Shown here: in pieces, positions 1 to 6,161 of the stretch | How the letters are laid out: each line of letters opens with the position of its first letter | How positions within the stretch are numbered: the stretch's first letter is position 1 | Assembly (NCBI GenBank): GCA_045639255.1 | Contig: JAZUCT010000056.1 | Coordinates: 1 to 30,557 of the forward strand | DNA from: JAZUCT01 sp045639255 | Lineage (GTDB): Bacteria; Bacillota; Clostridia; Christensenellales; UBA1242 | Length of the DNA stretch: 30,557 nucleotides | Reading direction: 5' to 3' | Notes under the pieces: generated by a model | Told to the model about the DNA's origin: nothing | The model's database searches: none | Seen by the model: only the letters and a program-made list of their open reading frames with translations | Translations under genes and position numbers: made by a program

Positions 1-995
1 CAAGCACCTTCAATGTCACTTCCAAGAATTCGGCGAAGTGAAGCCGATAATCCAGCATCGGTTAACGCTTTGCAAAACGCATGGGCTTTATTATTCGATG
101 TGCCATTTAAGCCCCTTTCTTCCACCCTGTTTAACCTTATAACATTTATGTGAACTGGTTGATTTTTGAAATATTTAACAAGATGAGCAATATCACTTAT
201 ATTATCGTTAACACCTTCAATAAGTGAATATTCAACAACACCACGCCTGTTTGCATTAACATATTCCAAAAACGCAGAAATTGTTTCTTGCATTGAATAT
301 GCTTTTGCAATTGGCATTATTTGTTTGCGTTGTTCATCGGTGCAAGCATGCAACGAAAGTGTTAATGTTACTTTAACATTATCTTTAAGCAGTTGTTTCA
401 TTTTAGGAACCAATCCGCATGTTGAAAGTGAAATATTTCTGCCACTTATGTTAAGGCAATCCTTACTTCCAACCAAATTTAAAAATTTAACAACATTTTG
501 ATAGTTATCAAGCGGTTCACCACTGCCCATAAGAACAATGTTTGTTATTTTGCGTTTATCACCAAGTTCGCCACCTAAATCGGCATTAACACAAAGCACT
601 TGTGAAAGAATTTCACCTGCAGTTAAATTGCGAATTAAACCTTCAAGTCCAGAAGCACAAAATTTGCAATTCATTCGACAACCAACTTGTGTTGAAACGC
701 AAAGAGTGAAACCATACTTATATTTCATAAGCACGCATTCAATAAGATTATTATCGGTAAGTTTTAACACATATTTTATTGTTCCATCAATTTCACTTTC
801 AAATTTTTTGTGAATTGAAATTGGAAATATAATATGTTCTTTTTCAAGTTCTTCCACAAGGTTTTTAGGAATTCCATTAAACTTGCCATTATAACGATAA
901 AGGCAATTCAAAAGCTGCTTTGCCCTAAATTTGGGTTGGTTATATTTTGTTATTATAGTTTCAAGTTCAACTAAGTTATTATCCAAAAGTATCAT
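1..995 (-). CDS. rlmN: 23S rRNA/tRNA adenine-C2 methyltransferase RlmN (partial, 3' end outside window)
   Basis: Radical SAM enzyme that methylates C2 of A2503 in 23S rRNA and of A37 in some tRNAs; cytosolic, two 4Fe-4S-dependent steps. Reading the minus strand from the ATG at 995 gives about 331 residues. An N-terminal helical domain (FRAKQLL near residue 26) is followed by the 4Fe-4S motif CRMNCKFC. Then come MGSGEPLDNYQNV, the SAM-binding core and, at the window edge, LRRILGSDIEGAC. That last Cys is the methyl-accepting cysteine of the family, so only the final 15-20 residues are missing. The ATG has no Shine-Dalgarno and sits directly behind a promoter -10 element. An upstream in-frame TAA excludes a long extension. 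Identification is very secure; the leaderless start is inference. Confidence 0.96.
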   Translation of the reverse strand, partial: MILLDNNLVELETIITKYNQPKFRAKQLLNCLYRYNGKFNGIPKNLVEELEKEHIIFPISIHKKFESEIDGTIKYVLKLTDNNLIECVLMKYKYGFTLCVSTQVGCRMNCKFCASGLEGLIRNLTAGEILSQVLCVNADLGGELGDKRKITNIVLMGSGEPLDNYQNVVKFLNLVGSKDCLNISGRNISLSTCGLVPKMKQLLKDNVKVTLTLSLHACTDEQRKQIMPIAKAYSMQETISAFLEYVNANRRGVVEYSLIEGVNDNISDIAHLVKYFKNQPVHINVIRLNRVEERGLNGTSNNKAHAFCKALTDAGLSASLRRILGSDIEGA

Positions 996-1001
996 ATAAG
1001 T

Positions 1002-1030
1002 ATGATACAAAAACAAAATGATTTAGTCAA
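1002..1030 (-). promoter_or_regulatory. SigA-type promoter of rlmN
   Basis: On the minus strand a -35 TTGACT (1025-1030), a 17-bp spacer and a -10 TATCAT (1002-1007). Only 6 nt separate the -10 from the rlmN ATG, which places +1 at or next to the start codon. The preceding gene ends in its own terminator, so rlmN needs a promoter here. Confidence 0.7.
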
Positions 1031-1036
1031 ATAAAT

Positions 1037-1050
1037 ATCACTTCAGTGAT
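1037..1050. repeat. Perfect inverted repeat upstream of rlmN promoter
   Basis: ATCACT-TC-AGTGAT is a perfect 6-bp inverted repeat with a 2-bp centre, 7 bp upstream of the rlmN -35 element. It could be a DNA-binding site or a second weak hairpin behind the terminator of the upstream gene. The sequence alone does not decide. Confidence 0.4.
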
Positions 1051-1053
1051 GTT

Positions 1054-1083
1054 TGAACAAAAAAAGTGCAATTATGCACTTTT
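1054..1083 (-). terminator. Rho-independent terminator of the LRR protein gene
   Basis: The minus strand shows AAAAGTGCA / TGCACTTTT with a 4-nt loop (stem arms 1075-1083 and 1062-1070). A T-rich run follows, a few nt after the stop codon at 1090-1092. Confidence 0.85.
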
Positions 1084-1089
1084 TAAAAA

Positions 1090-3099
1090 TTAAAATCTTT
1101 TCCAATAATAATTATAATATGTTGATTGCAGAAGATATGCATTTGCTTTGGCTGATGTTTCATCAGTTCCAGCATTTACTGTTACTGCTGTGCCTTCACT
1201 TTGTTCAAAATCTGCTGTTGATGAATTAACATACCATCCTGTTGCATTTTTAAAAGCTATTTTTGCAGATTCAATGAATCTGAATGCATATCTACCTATA
1301 CTGGTTACTTTTGAAGGAATTTCAATACTACCTAGGAGAGTGCAATACTCAAATGCGTAATCGCCTATGCTTATTAATTCGCTTGGCAAATCTATGCTGG
1401 TTAGTGCTGAGCAACTATAAAAAGCATAATCTCCTATGCTGGTTACATTTGAAGGAATTTTTATGCTGGTTAATGCATCGCAATTATTGAATGTAGATTG
1501 CAATATATTTGTTACACCTGAAGGAATTTCTATGCTGGTTAATTCAGTGCAACCAGAGAATGCAACAATACCTATATTTGTTACACCTGTTGGAACTGGA
1601 ATGTTGGTTAGTGAAGAGCAGTTATAAAACGCACCTTCGCCCATTTTGCTTACTGTGTTTGGTATGTTAACATTTGAAAGTAAACTGCAATCACTAAACA
1701 TATATGTTTCAATTTTTTTTATGTTTGCATTAATTGTGGCTTCTGTTAAATTTTCACATCTATTAAACATTCCCATTGGAACTTCAACAAAAGAAGATGG
1801 AATTGTTACTTTTGTTAGGTTTGTTGTGTTAAATGCACTTATAAGTTTTAATGTTGATGCATTTACAAAAAGTTTTGCTGATGCAACAGAATAAGTTATG
1901 TTATTTACTGTTATAGACTCAGGAATGATTGCTTCAGATAGTGTGCAACTTGTTATAACTGCAAGCTTTGCTTCATCATATAATTCAAAAGTGTAACCAT
2001 CAACGGCGGTTGAAGTTGTTGAACTTGTTTTGTTGAATACTGCAGTATATCGTTCATGAGGTAAAACAGAAACATATTCTTGATTAATTATGTTTTGAAT
2101 ATATTGTTTTGCCATTAATACATCGTTATCATCTCCACCATATCCATAAATTTTATCTGCAATTTCGCTGTTGATTTTATCTAGATTGGTATCAAAAAAA
2201 TTAACAACAGTTGATGTATAGTCAGAATTACCTGCATATGGGTTAATAAAATTTAAAGTTGGATATGTTTCGGTTAATTTTGTTAAAACAGAAGCTGCTA
2301 CTAACTGATTATTTGTTGCAACATCAGTGATTAAGTTAACACATAGCATAACCAATGCTGGAAAATTGTTAGAATTATAATCAACAAATTCGCCTTGTTC
2401 ATTTTTCCATCCAACAAGAACTGCATTTTCTGCTGGTGTTGCTTTCAGAATAACTTTATCACCTTGCATTGTGTAAGTTGCTGTTCCAAGTTCTGAATTG
2501 TTGGTTGAAACTTGTGGCCAAATTTCTTCAATTGTTTTTGAAGCTGTGTTTGCAGATTGAATTGCTTCAAAAGTTATTGTTACTTCAATGGTTGAGTTTG
2601 GTGCAAGATAAGTGCTATCTATTTCATTTTGAGTTGCATCTTCGCTTATTGTTAAATCAAGGTTTAAAGCTGTTGTTTCGTTTCCTGCTGCCAGTTCGGT
2701 TAAGTTACTTAGGTTGCTTTCAGTTGTTAAACTGTTTGCTGCTGAATAATACATATATCCTTCAAGTTCAACCCAGCCACTTGTTAAAGGGCTTACAGTT
2801 GCTGAAATAACTGATGAATATTGTGATTCAACACTTACTTTTGCCCTTACATACATATTAGAACTGTCCGTTTCAGCTTTACCTTTTATATCGTTTACGG
2901 TTAAGGTGCTTCCTGGCATAACAACTTCGTTAACTGGCAAAGTTGCTTTGGCAGTTATATCCACCTTATTGCCCAAGGTTATTATTGCTGTTTTTGAATC
3001 GTTATCGGTAAACCACGCACCTGAAAAAATGAATGTTATTGATAGCATTGCAAAAACTGCAAGCGATATGATTATGCTGTTTTTAAAACGCTTTTTCAT
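1090..3099 (-). CDS. Secreted SipW-type/TasA-like protein with BspA-type leucine-rich repeats
   Basis: 669-residue exported protein of unknown role, probably surface or matrix associated. Residues 1-33 are a signal peptide of the SipW-cognate type: KKRFK, a hydrophobic core, then GAWFTDND, compare the usual GTLAYFTD. Residues 34-185 resemble TasA/camelysin beta domains (VVMPGSTL, MYVRAKVSV). Residues 200-240 look like an InlB B-repeat (GTATYT..GDKVILKATP..AVLVGWKNE), apparently resumed at HERYTAVF after an inserted stretch of about 100 residues. Residues 428-614 are 23-residue BspA-type repeats (pattern LTSIxIPSxVTSIGDYAF). No LPXTG or other anchor is visible. The ATG at 3099 has a GGGGGTG Shine-Dalgarno; an upstream in-frame ATG at 3144 lies at the predicted transcription start and lacks a ribosome site. 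No SipW peptidase is encoded here. Domain calls are by motif; function is inference. Confidence 0.85.
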   Translation of the reverse strand: MKKRFKNSIIISLAVFAMLSITFIFSGAWFTDNDSKTAIITLGNKVDITAKATLPVNEVVMPGSTLTVNDIKGKAETDSSNMYVRAKVSVESQYSSVISATVSPLTSGWVELEGYMYYSAANSLTTESNLSNLTELAAGNETTALNLDLTISEDATQNEIDSTYLAPNSTIEVTITFEAIQSANTASKTIEEIWPQVSTNNSELGTATYTMQGDKVILKATPAENAVLVGWKNEQGEFVDYNSNNFPALVMLCVNLITDVATNNQLVAASVLTKLTETYPTLNFINPYAGNSDYTSTVVNFFDTNLDKINSEIADKIYGYGGDDNDVLMAKQYIQNIINQEYVSVLPHERYTAVFNKTSSTTSTAVDGYTFELYDEAKLAVITSCTLSEAIIPESITVNNITYSVASAKLFVNASTLKLISAFNTTNLTKVTIPSSFVEVPMGMFNRCENLTEATINANIKKIETYMFSDCSLLSNVNIPNTVSKMGEGAFYNCSSLTNIPVPTGVTNIGIVAFSGCTELTSIEIPSGVTNILQSTFNNCDALTSIKIPSNVTSIGDYAFYSCSALTSIDLPSELISIGDYAFEYCTLLGSIEIPSKVTSIGRYAFRFIESAKIAFKNATGWYVNSSTADFEQSEGTAVTVNAGTDETSAKANAYLLQSTYYNYYWKRF

Positions 3100-3148
3100 A
3101 ATTACACCCCCATTGCTTATTATTTTATAATAAATTTTTATCAATTCA

Positions 3149-3178
3149 ATTTTAGAATACTTTTTTTATAACTGTCAA
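3149..3178 (-). promoter_or_regulatory. Promoter of the LRR protein gene
   Basis: Consensus -35 TTGACA (3173-3178), 18-bp spacer and -10 TAAAAT (3149-3154) on the minus strand. +1 falls near 3142, giving a leader of about 43 nt with a strong GGGGGTG ribosome site. Confidence 0.75.
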
Positions 3179-3241
3179 GCAAAATAGATATGGAATAGGA
3201 AAAAAGAAATTTATGTTTTTAAAATTAACTTATAAAGCAAT

Positions 3242-3267
3242 AAAAAAACAATGCTTAAAGCAATGTT
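3242..3267 (-). terminator. Terminator of the DUF2225-like gene
   Basis: Minus strand: AACA-T-TGCT / loop TTA / AGCA-T-TGTT, a stem with a single T.T mismatch, followed by seven T. It begins next to the stop codon at 3269-3271. Confidence 0.7.
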
Positions 3268-3268
3268 T

Positions 3269-3934
3269 TTATTGGTTTTGTTCTGTTATAATTTTTGCAA
3301 GATTTACTTGTTCATCAGTTAGTGGAAGTGTGAAAATAAGTTCGCTTAGCGTGTTATATTGTTCAGTTTGTTCTGCAATTTTAAGAATATACAAAAGCAA
3401 AACAAGAGCATTAAAATTTGAAGATTTAGCATAATAATTTGATGTTAAATCGATTGCTGTGTTAAGGCAATAATCTTTAATTTTTTCATAATAATCGAAA
3501 ACTTGTTCATATTTTTCAAGTTGAGATTTTGAAAGGCTTAATTTTGCTTGTTTAAAGGTTTCACCGCTTAAATTTCTTGCAACAGTTAGATATGCTTTTG
3601 CGGCATTAAAACTATCGCCCATTTCATTAAGAACATATGCACCTGTTAGCAATATATGTTGATTGTTGTTCTTATTTTCTTCAAACTTAAAATAATCCAC
3701 AAGAGTTTTATATTTTTTAGAGTTTAAAATTTTTTCTGGAACTTCTGCCGAAATATCTGTGTTACAGTGCCCGCAATTTGAACAATGTTCAATGTCGATA
3801 AATAAAAATTTTTCAAGATTGATATAATTAGAACTTTCAAAATTGCCCATTGAAAGTTTTTCTTTTTGCATATCGGTTTTAACTTGTGTTAATTTTTTGC
3901 AAACATAACAAGTTTTTGTTTTATACATTTCCAT
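3269..3934 (-). CDS. DUF2225-like zinc-finger protein
   Basis: 221-residue cytosolic protein of unknown function. Two cysteine clusters near the N-terminus, C9-x2-C12 and C51-x2-C54-x2-C57 (HCSNCGHC), would form one zinc site. Their spacing and position resemble the DUF2225 family of Firmicutes, whose members have a CPVC..CPxCGY N-terminus and a helical tail. The remaining 150 residues are helical and TPR-like in appearance (HILLTGAYVLNEMGDSFNAAKAYLTVARNL), with no membrane segment. The first ATG is chosen because AAGGA lies 8 nt before it. The gene starts 25 bp after the 3' end of the SRP RNA and could be expressed by read-through from it. Family assignment is moderate; the zinc site is clear. 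Confidence 0.7.
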   Translation of the reverse strand: MEMYKTKTCYVCKKLTQVKTDMQKEKLSMGNFESSNYINLEKFLFIDIEHCSNCGHCNTDISAEVPEKILNSKKYKTLVDYFKFEENKNNNQHILLTGAYVLNEMGDSFNAAKAYLTVARNLSGETFKQAKLSLSKSQLEKYEQVFDYYEKIKDYCLNTAIDLTSNYYAKSSNFNALVLLLYILKIAEQTEQYNTLSELIFTLPLTDEQVNLAKIITEQNQ

Positions 3935-3958
3935 AAAATTTTTCCTTATAATAAAAAA

Positions 3959-4225
3959 ACTGTGAATCCATTTTTGATAATAACTTACATTAACAATAAC
4001 ATAAATCTTGCTCCCATAAAGTTAACAAATGGCACATCTCAAGGTTCACTTAATGCTGCTTTGTTCCCAACCTGACATGGTTCATGATTTGAAATTGCAT
4101 AAGGCCTTATGTTCAACACAAAATGTTATATCACTGTTAATGCTGTTCTTTACCTAGAATGGCTTTCAGCCCTGCTATAGCGGATTGCAGGAAAAGGGCA
4201 CCGCTAGCTCCCCACCTATCACAGT
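3959..4225 (-). ncRNA. ffs: Signal recognition particle RNA, large Gram-positive type
   Basis: About 267 nt, the RNA scaffold of SRP that binds Ffh (encoded at 13373-14686). The 5' Alu part has the conserved GGUGGGGAGCUAGCGGUGCC and the AAUCCGCUAUAGCAGGGC stretch. The S domain has AUGUCAGGUUGGGAAC followed by AAAGCAGCAUUAAGUGA and then GAGAUGUGCC. The GGAA tetraloop is closed by UUG/CAA where relatives have CC/GG, so base pairing is kept. The first six bases (ACUGUG) pair with the last six (CACAGU), which fixes both ends. A T-run on the minus strand follows the 3' end. This RNA accounts for the gene-free stretch 3935-4309. Confidence 0.96.
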
Positions 4226-4231
4226 ATGGCT

Positions 4232-4260
4232 ATTTTAACATAAACTTTATTTTTTTGCAA
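4232..4260 (-). promoter_or_regulatory. Promoter of the SRP RNA
   Basis: Minus strand -35 TTGCAA (4255-4260), 17-bp spacer, -10 TAAAAT (4232-4237). +1 at about 4225 coincides with the 5' end deduced from terminal base pairing. It lies back to back with the promoter of the radical SAM gene. Confidence 0.75.
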
Positions 4261-4273
4261 GGTTTTTAAAGAT

Positions 4274-4302
4274 TTGATTTTGATTTTTGAATGCATTATA
4301 AT
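4274..4302 (+). promoter_or_regulatory. Promoter of the radical SAM gene
   Basis: -35 TTGATT (4274-4279), 17-bp spacer and a perfect -10 TATAAT (4297-4302). The ATG at 4310 is 7 nt after the -10, so the transcript would begin at the start codon or one base before it. Confidence 0.8.
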
Positions 4303-4309
4303 AAAAAAT

Positions 4310-5191
4310 ATGGAAGATTTAAAAACTTTTTGTGATAACTGCCCCAGAAACTGCAAATGTGATAAAAAAAACACCTTTGGTTTTTGCGGTGTTTCAAATA
4401 AAATTAATATTTCAAAATTTATGCTTCATTTTTGGGAAGAGCCTTGCATAAGCGGAAAAAATGGAAGTGGAGCAATTTTTTTTAGTGGTTGCAACTTAAA
4501 ATGTGTTTTTTGCCAAAACTTTGAAATTTCAAACAATATAAGTGGCCAAAATTATTCAATAACTGAATTAATTGAGTTATTTAAGCACTTTGAAAAAGTT
4601 GGTGCTGAAAACATTAATCTTGTTACACCAACCCCCTACCTTAATCAAATTGTTGAAGCGTTAAAAATTTATAAACCATCAATTCCAGTTATTTATAACT
4701 GTTCTGGTTTTGAAAATGTTAGTTCTTTAAAAAAACTGAATGGTTTGGTTGATGTTTTTTTGGTGGATTGCAAATATTTTTCCAATGAAATTTCCATAAA
4801 ATATTCGAATGCAAACAATTATTTTAAAAATTTTTGCTATGTTATTAAAGAAATGAAAAAACAACAACCAGTTTTAAAATTTAATAAAAATGGATTGTTG
4901 CTTAATGGAGTTGTTATAAGGCATTTGGTTTTGCCAAGCCATTCAAGTGACAGCATTGAAATTGCAAAATGGCTGAATGAAAATGTTGATGAAAGCACAA
5001 TTATAAGTTTAATGAGCCAATTTACACCTTGCCATAAGGCTTGTGAGTTTTCAGAAATTAATAGAACATTAAAACCTTTGGAATATACCAGAGTTGTTAA
5101 TTTTTATAAAAACAACACTAAGTTTTTAAATGTTTATGTTCAAGAATTATCGAGTGCAAGTGAAACTTACATACCAGATTTTAAATGTTAA
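4310..5191 (+). CDS. Radical SAM protein, PflX/pyruvate formate-lyase-activase-like
   Basis: 293-residue iron-sulfur enzyme of the PflX (COG1313-type) branch of radical SAM activases. The N-terminus has the extra cysteines typical of this branch (C8, C11, C15, C17, C26; CDNCPRNCKC..GFCGV). The SAM-binding cluster is C61-x3-C65-x2-C68 (GCNLKCVFCQN). NLVTPTPY and the C-terminal SQFTPCHKA resemble the conserved positions of the family. Substrate unknown: glycyl-radical enzyme activation is the family guess, not shown here. The ATG at 4310 is preferred over a TTG at 4274, because the TTG lies inside the -35 element and neither has a Shine-Dalgarno. The gene overlaps convergent holA by 11 bp, with no terminator between them. 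Confidence 0.85.
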   Translation: MEDLKTFCDNCPRNCKCDKKNTFGFCGVSNKINISKFMLHFWEEPCISGKNGSGAIFFSGCNLKCVFCQNFEISNNISGQNYSITELIELFKHFEKVGAENINLVTPTPYLNQIVEALKIYKPSIPVIYNCSGFENVSSLKKLNGLVDVFLVDCKYFSNEISIKYSNANNYFKNFCYVIKEMKKQQPVLKFNKNGLLLNGVVIRHLVLPSHSSDSIEIAKWLNENVDESTIISLMSQFTPCHKACEFSEINRTLKPLEYTRVVNFYKNNTKFLNVYVQELSSASETYIPDFKC

Positions 5192-6149
5192 GCAGGTTTA
5201 ACAATAACTGTTGATTTGCAACATCTTTGTTAAGTTTGCCTGTTTTTAAATCCATCTCTGCCCCAGAAATTAATTCAAGGGCAGTTTTTAATTTCTTTTG
5301 TGAATATTGTTTAATGCTTGACCTTGCCATTTTTATGGCAAATTCCTTGCAGCCAAGTTGGCTGGCAAGTTCTGTGTTTGTGGCATTTGGTGTAACGGAA
5401 ATATAGAATAATCGGCGAAAATGTGAATATAGGCTTGAAATAACAACATTTGTGTTATCTTTGTTAACTTTAAGTGCATTTAAAATTTGATAAGCTTTAA
5501 CTGTGTTTCGTTTAACAACTGCATCGGCAAGTTCATAAATTTGAAATTCAAAATCTTTGCCAACAATTGCAGAAACATCTTGGCAAGTTATTATTGAATT
5601 TGAACCAATATATGAAACAAGTTTAGAAAGTTCTTTTTCAATTTTTGAAAGATAATAATTTGAATATTCACACAACATAATTCCAGCAGAAACATCAATT
5701 TGTTTTCCGCTTTTTTTAAGGTTTGAGCCTATCCATTTAAGCAATGTTTGCTCGTCAAGCCTTGTGCAATCTACAAGAGTTATATTTTTAAGCAATGTTT
5801 GTGTTTCTTGCCCTACTGCATCCGTTATTATTAAGCAAGTGCTTGGGTTTGGATTTGAAACATAATTGTTTATTAATTCAACATCTGCACTTGTGATTTT
5901 GTTAACTATATTAAGTTCAACAACTTTTTTTTTACACATAAATGGAAGTGTTTGGCAAGTTGCAATTACATCTTGAATTTTTATATCTTCATTAGAAAAC
6001 ACAAGATGATTAAGTTCAGGTGAAATTATGTTGCATGCAGAAATTATGCTTACCTTTCCGTTTTGCAAAAGATAACTATCTTCACCATATAAGCAATATG
6101 AAGTTTCTATTTTTTGTTTTAAATTTGGTTTAAGTTCAATAAATTTCAT
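5181..6149 (-). CDS. holA: DNA polymerase III delta subunit
   Basis: 322 residues. It is the clamp-loader subunit that opens the beta sliding clamp; with DnaX and HolB it forms a cytosolic AAA+-fold complex. The N-terminal third reads like a delta domain I (SYCLYGEDSYLLQNGK, then LPFMCKKKVVELNIV). The second domain contains KDFEFQIYELADAVVKRN, and the C-terminus is the helical collar (SLYSHFRRLFYI, then DLKTGKLNKDVANQQLLLNLL), both diagnostic of HolA. Length is usual. An AATGGAGAT ribosome site precedes the ATG. It lies 12 nt downstream of comEC, a gene order common in bacteria, and is probably co-transcribed with it. Confidence 0.93.
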   Translation of the reverse strand: MKFIELKPNLKQKIETSYCLYGEDSYLLQNGKVSIISACNIISPELNHLVFSNEDIKIQDVIATCQTLPFMCKKKVVELNIVNKITSADVELINNYVSNPNPSTCLIITDAVGQETQTLLKNITLVDCTRLDEQTLLKWIGSNLKKSGKQIDVSAGIMLCEYSNYYLSKIEKELSKLVSYIGSNSIITCQDVSAIVGKDFEFQIYELADAVVKRNTVKAYQILNALKVNKDNTNVVISSLYSHFRRLFYISVTPNATNTELASQLGCKEFAIKMARSSIKQYSQKKLKTALELISGAEMDLKTGKLNKDVANQQLLLNLLNI

Positions 6150-6161
6150 TTTTTATCTCCA

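Noticed and set aside
1290..1760. Regular repeats of about 69 bp, considered as CRISPR or tandem DNA repeat
   Set aside because: The repeats are in frame, diverged at third positions and encode 23-residue BspA-type units; there are no unique spacers or cas genes.
1148..1894. Several plus-strand open frames opposite the leucine-rich repeats
   Set aside because: They are antisense to a repeat-coding region, have no ribosome sites and owe their length to the repeat composition of the minus-strand gene.
3100..3144. Upstream in-frame start of the LRR protein at 3144
   Set aside because: It lies at the predicted transcription start and lacks a ribosome site, while GGGGGTG precedes the ATG at 3099, directly before a standard signal peptide.
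3959..4225. Structured region considered as riboswitch or T-box of the neighbouring genes
   Set aside because: All conserved parts of SRP RNA are present in order, and both ends pair.
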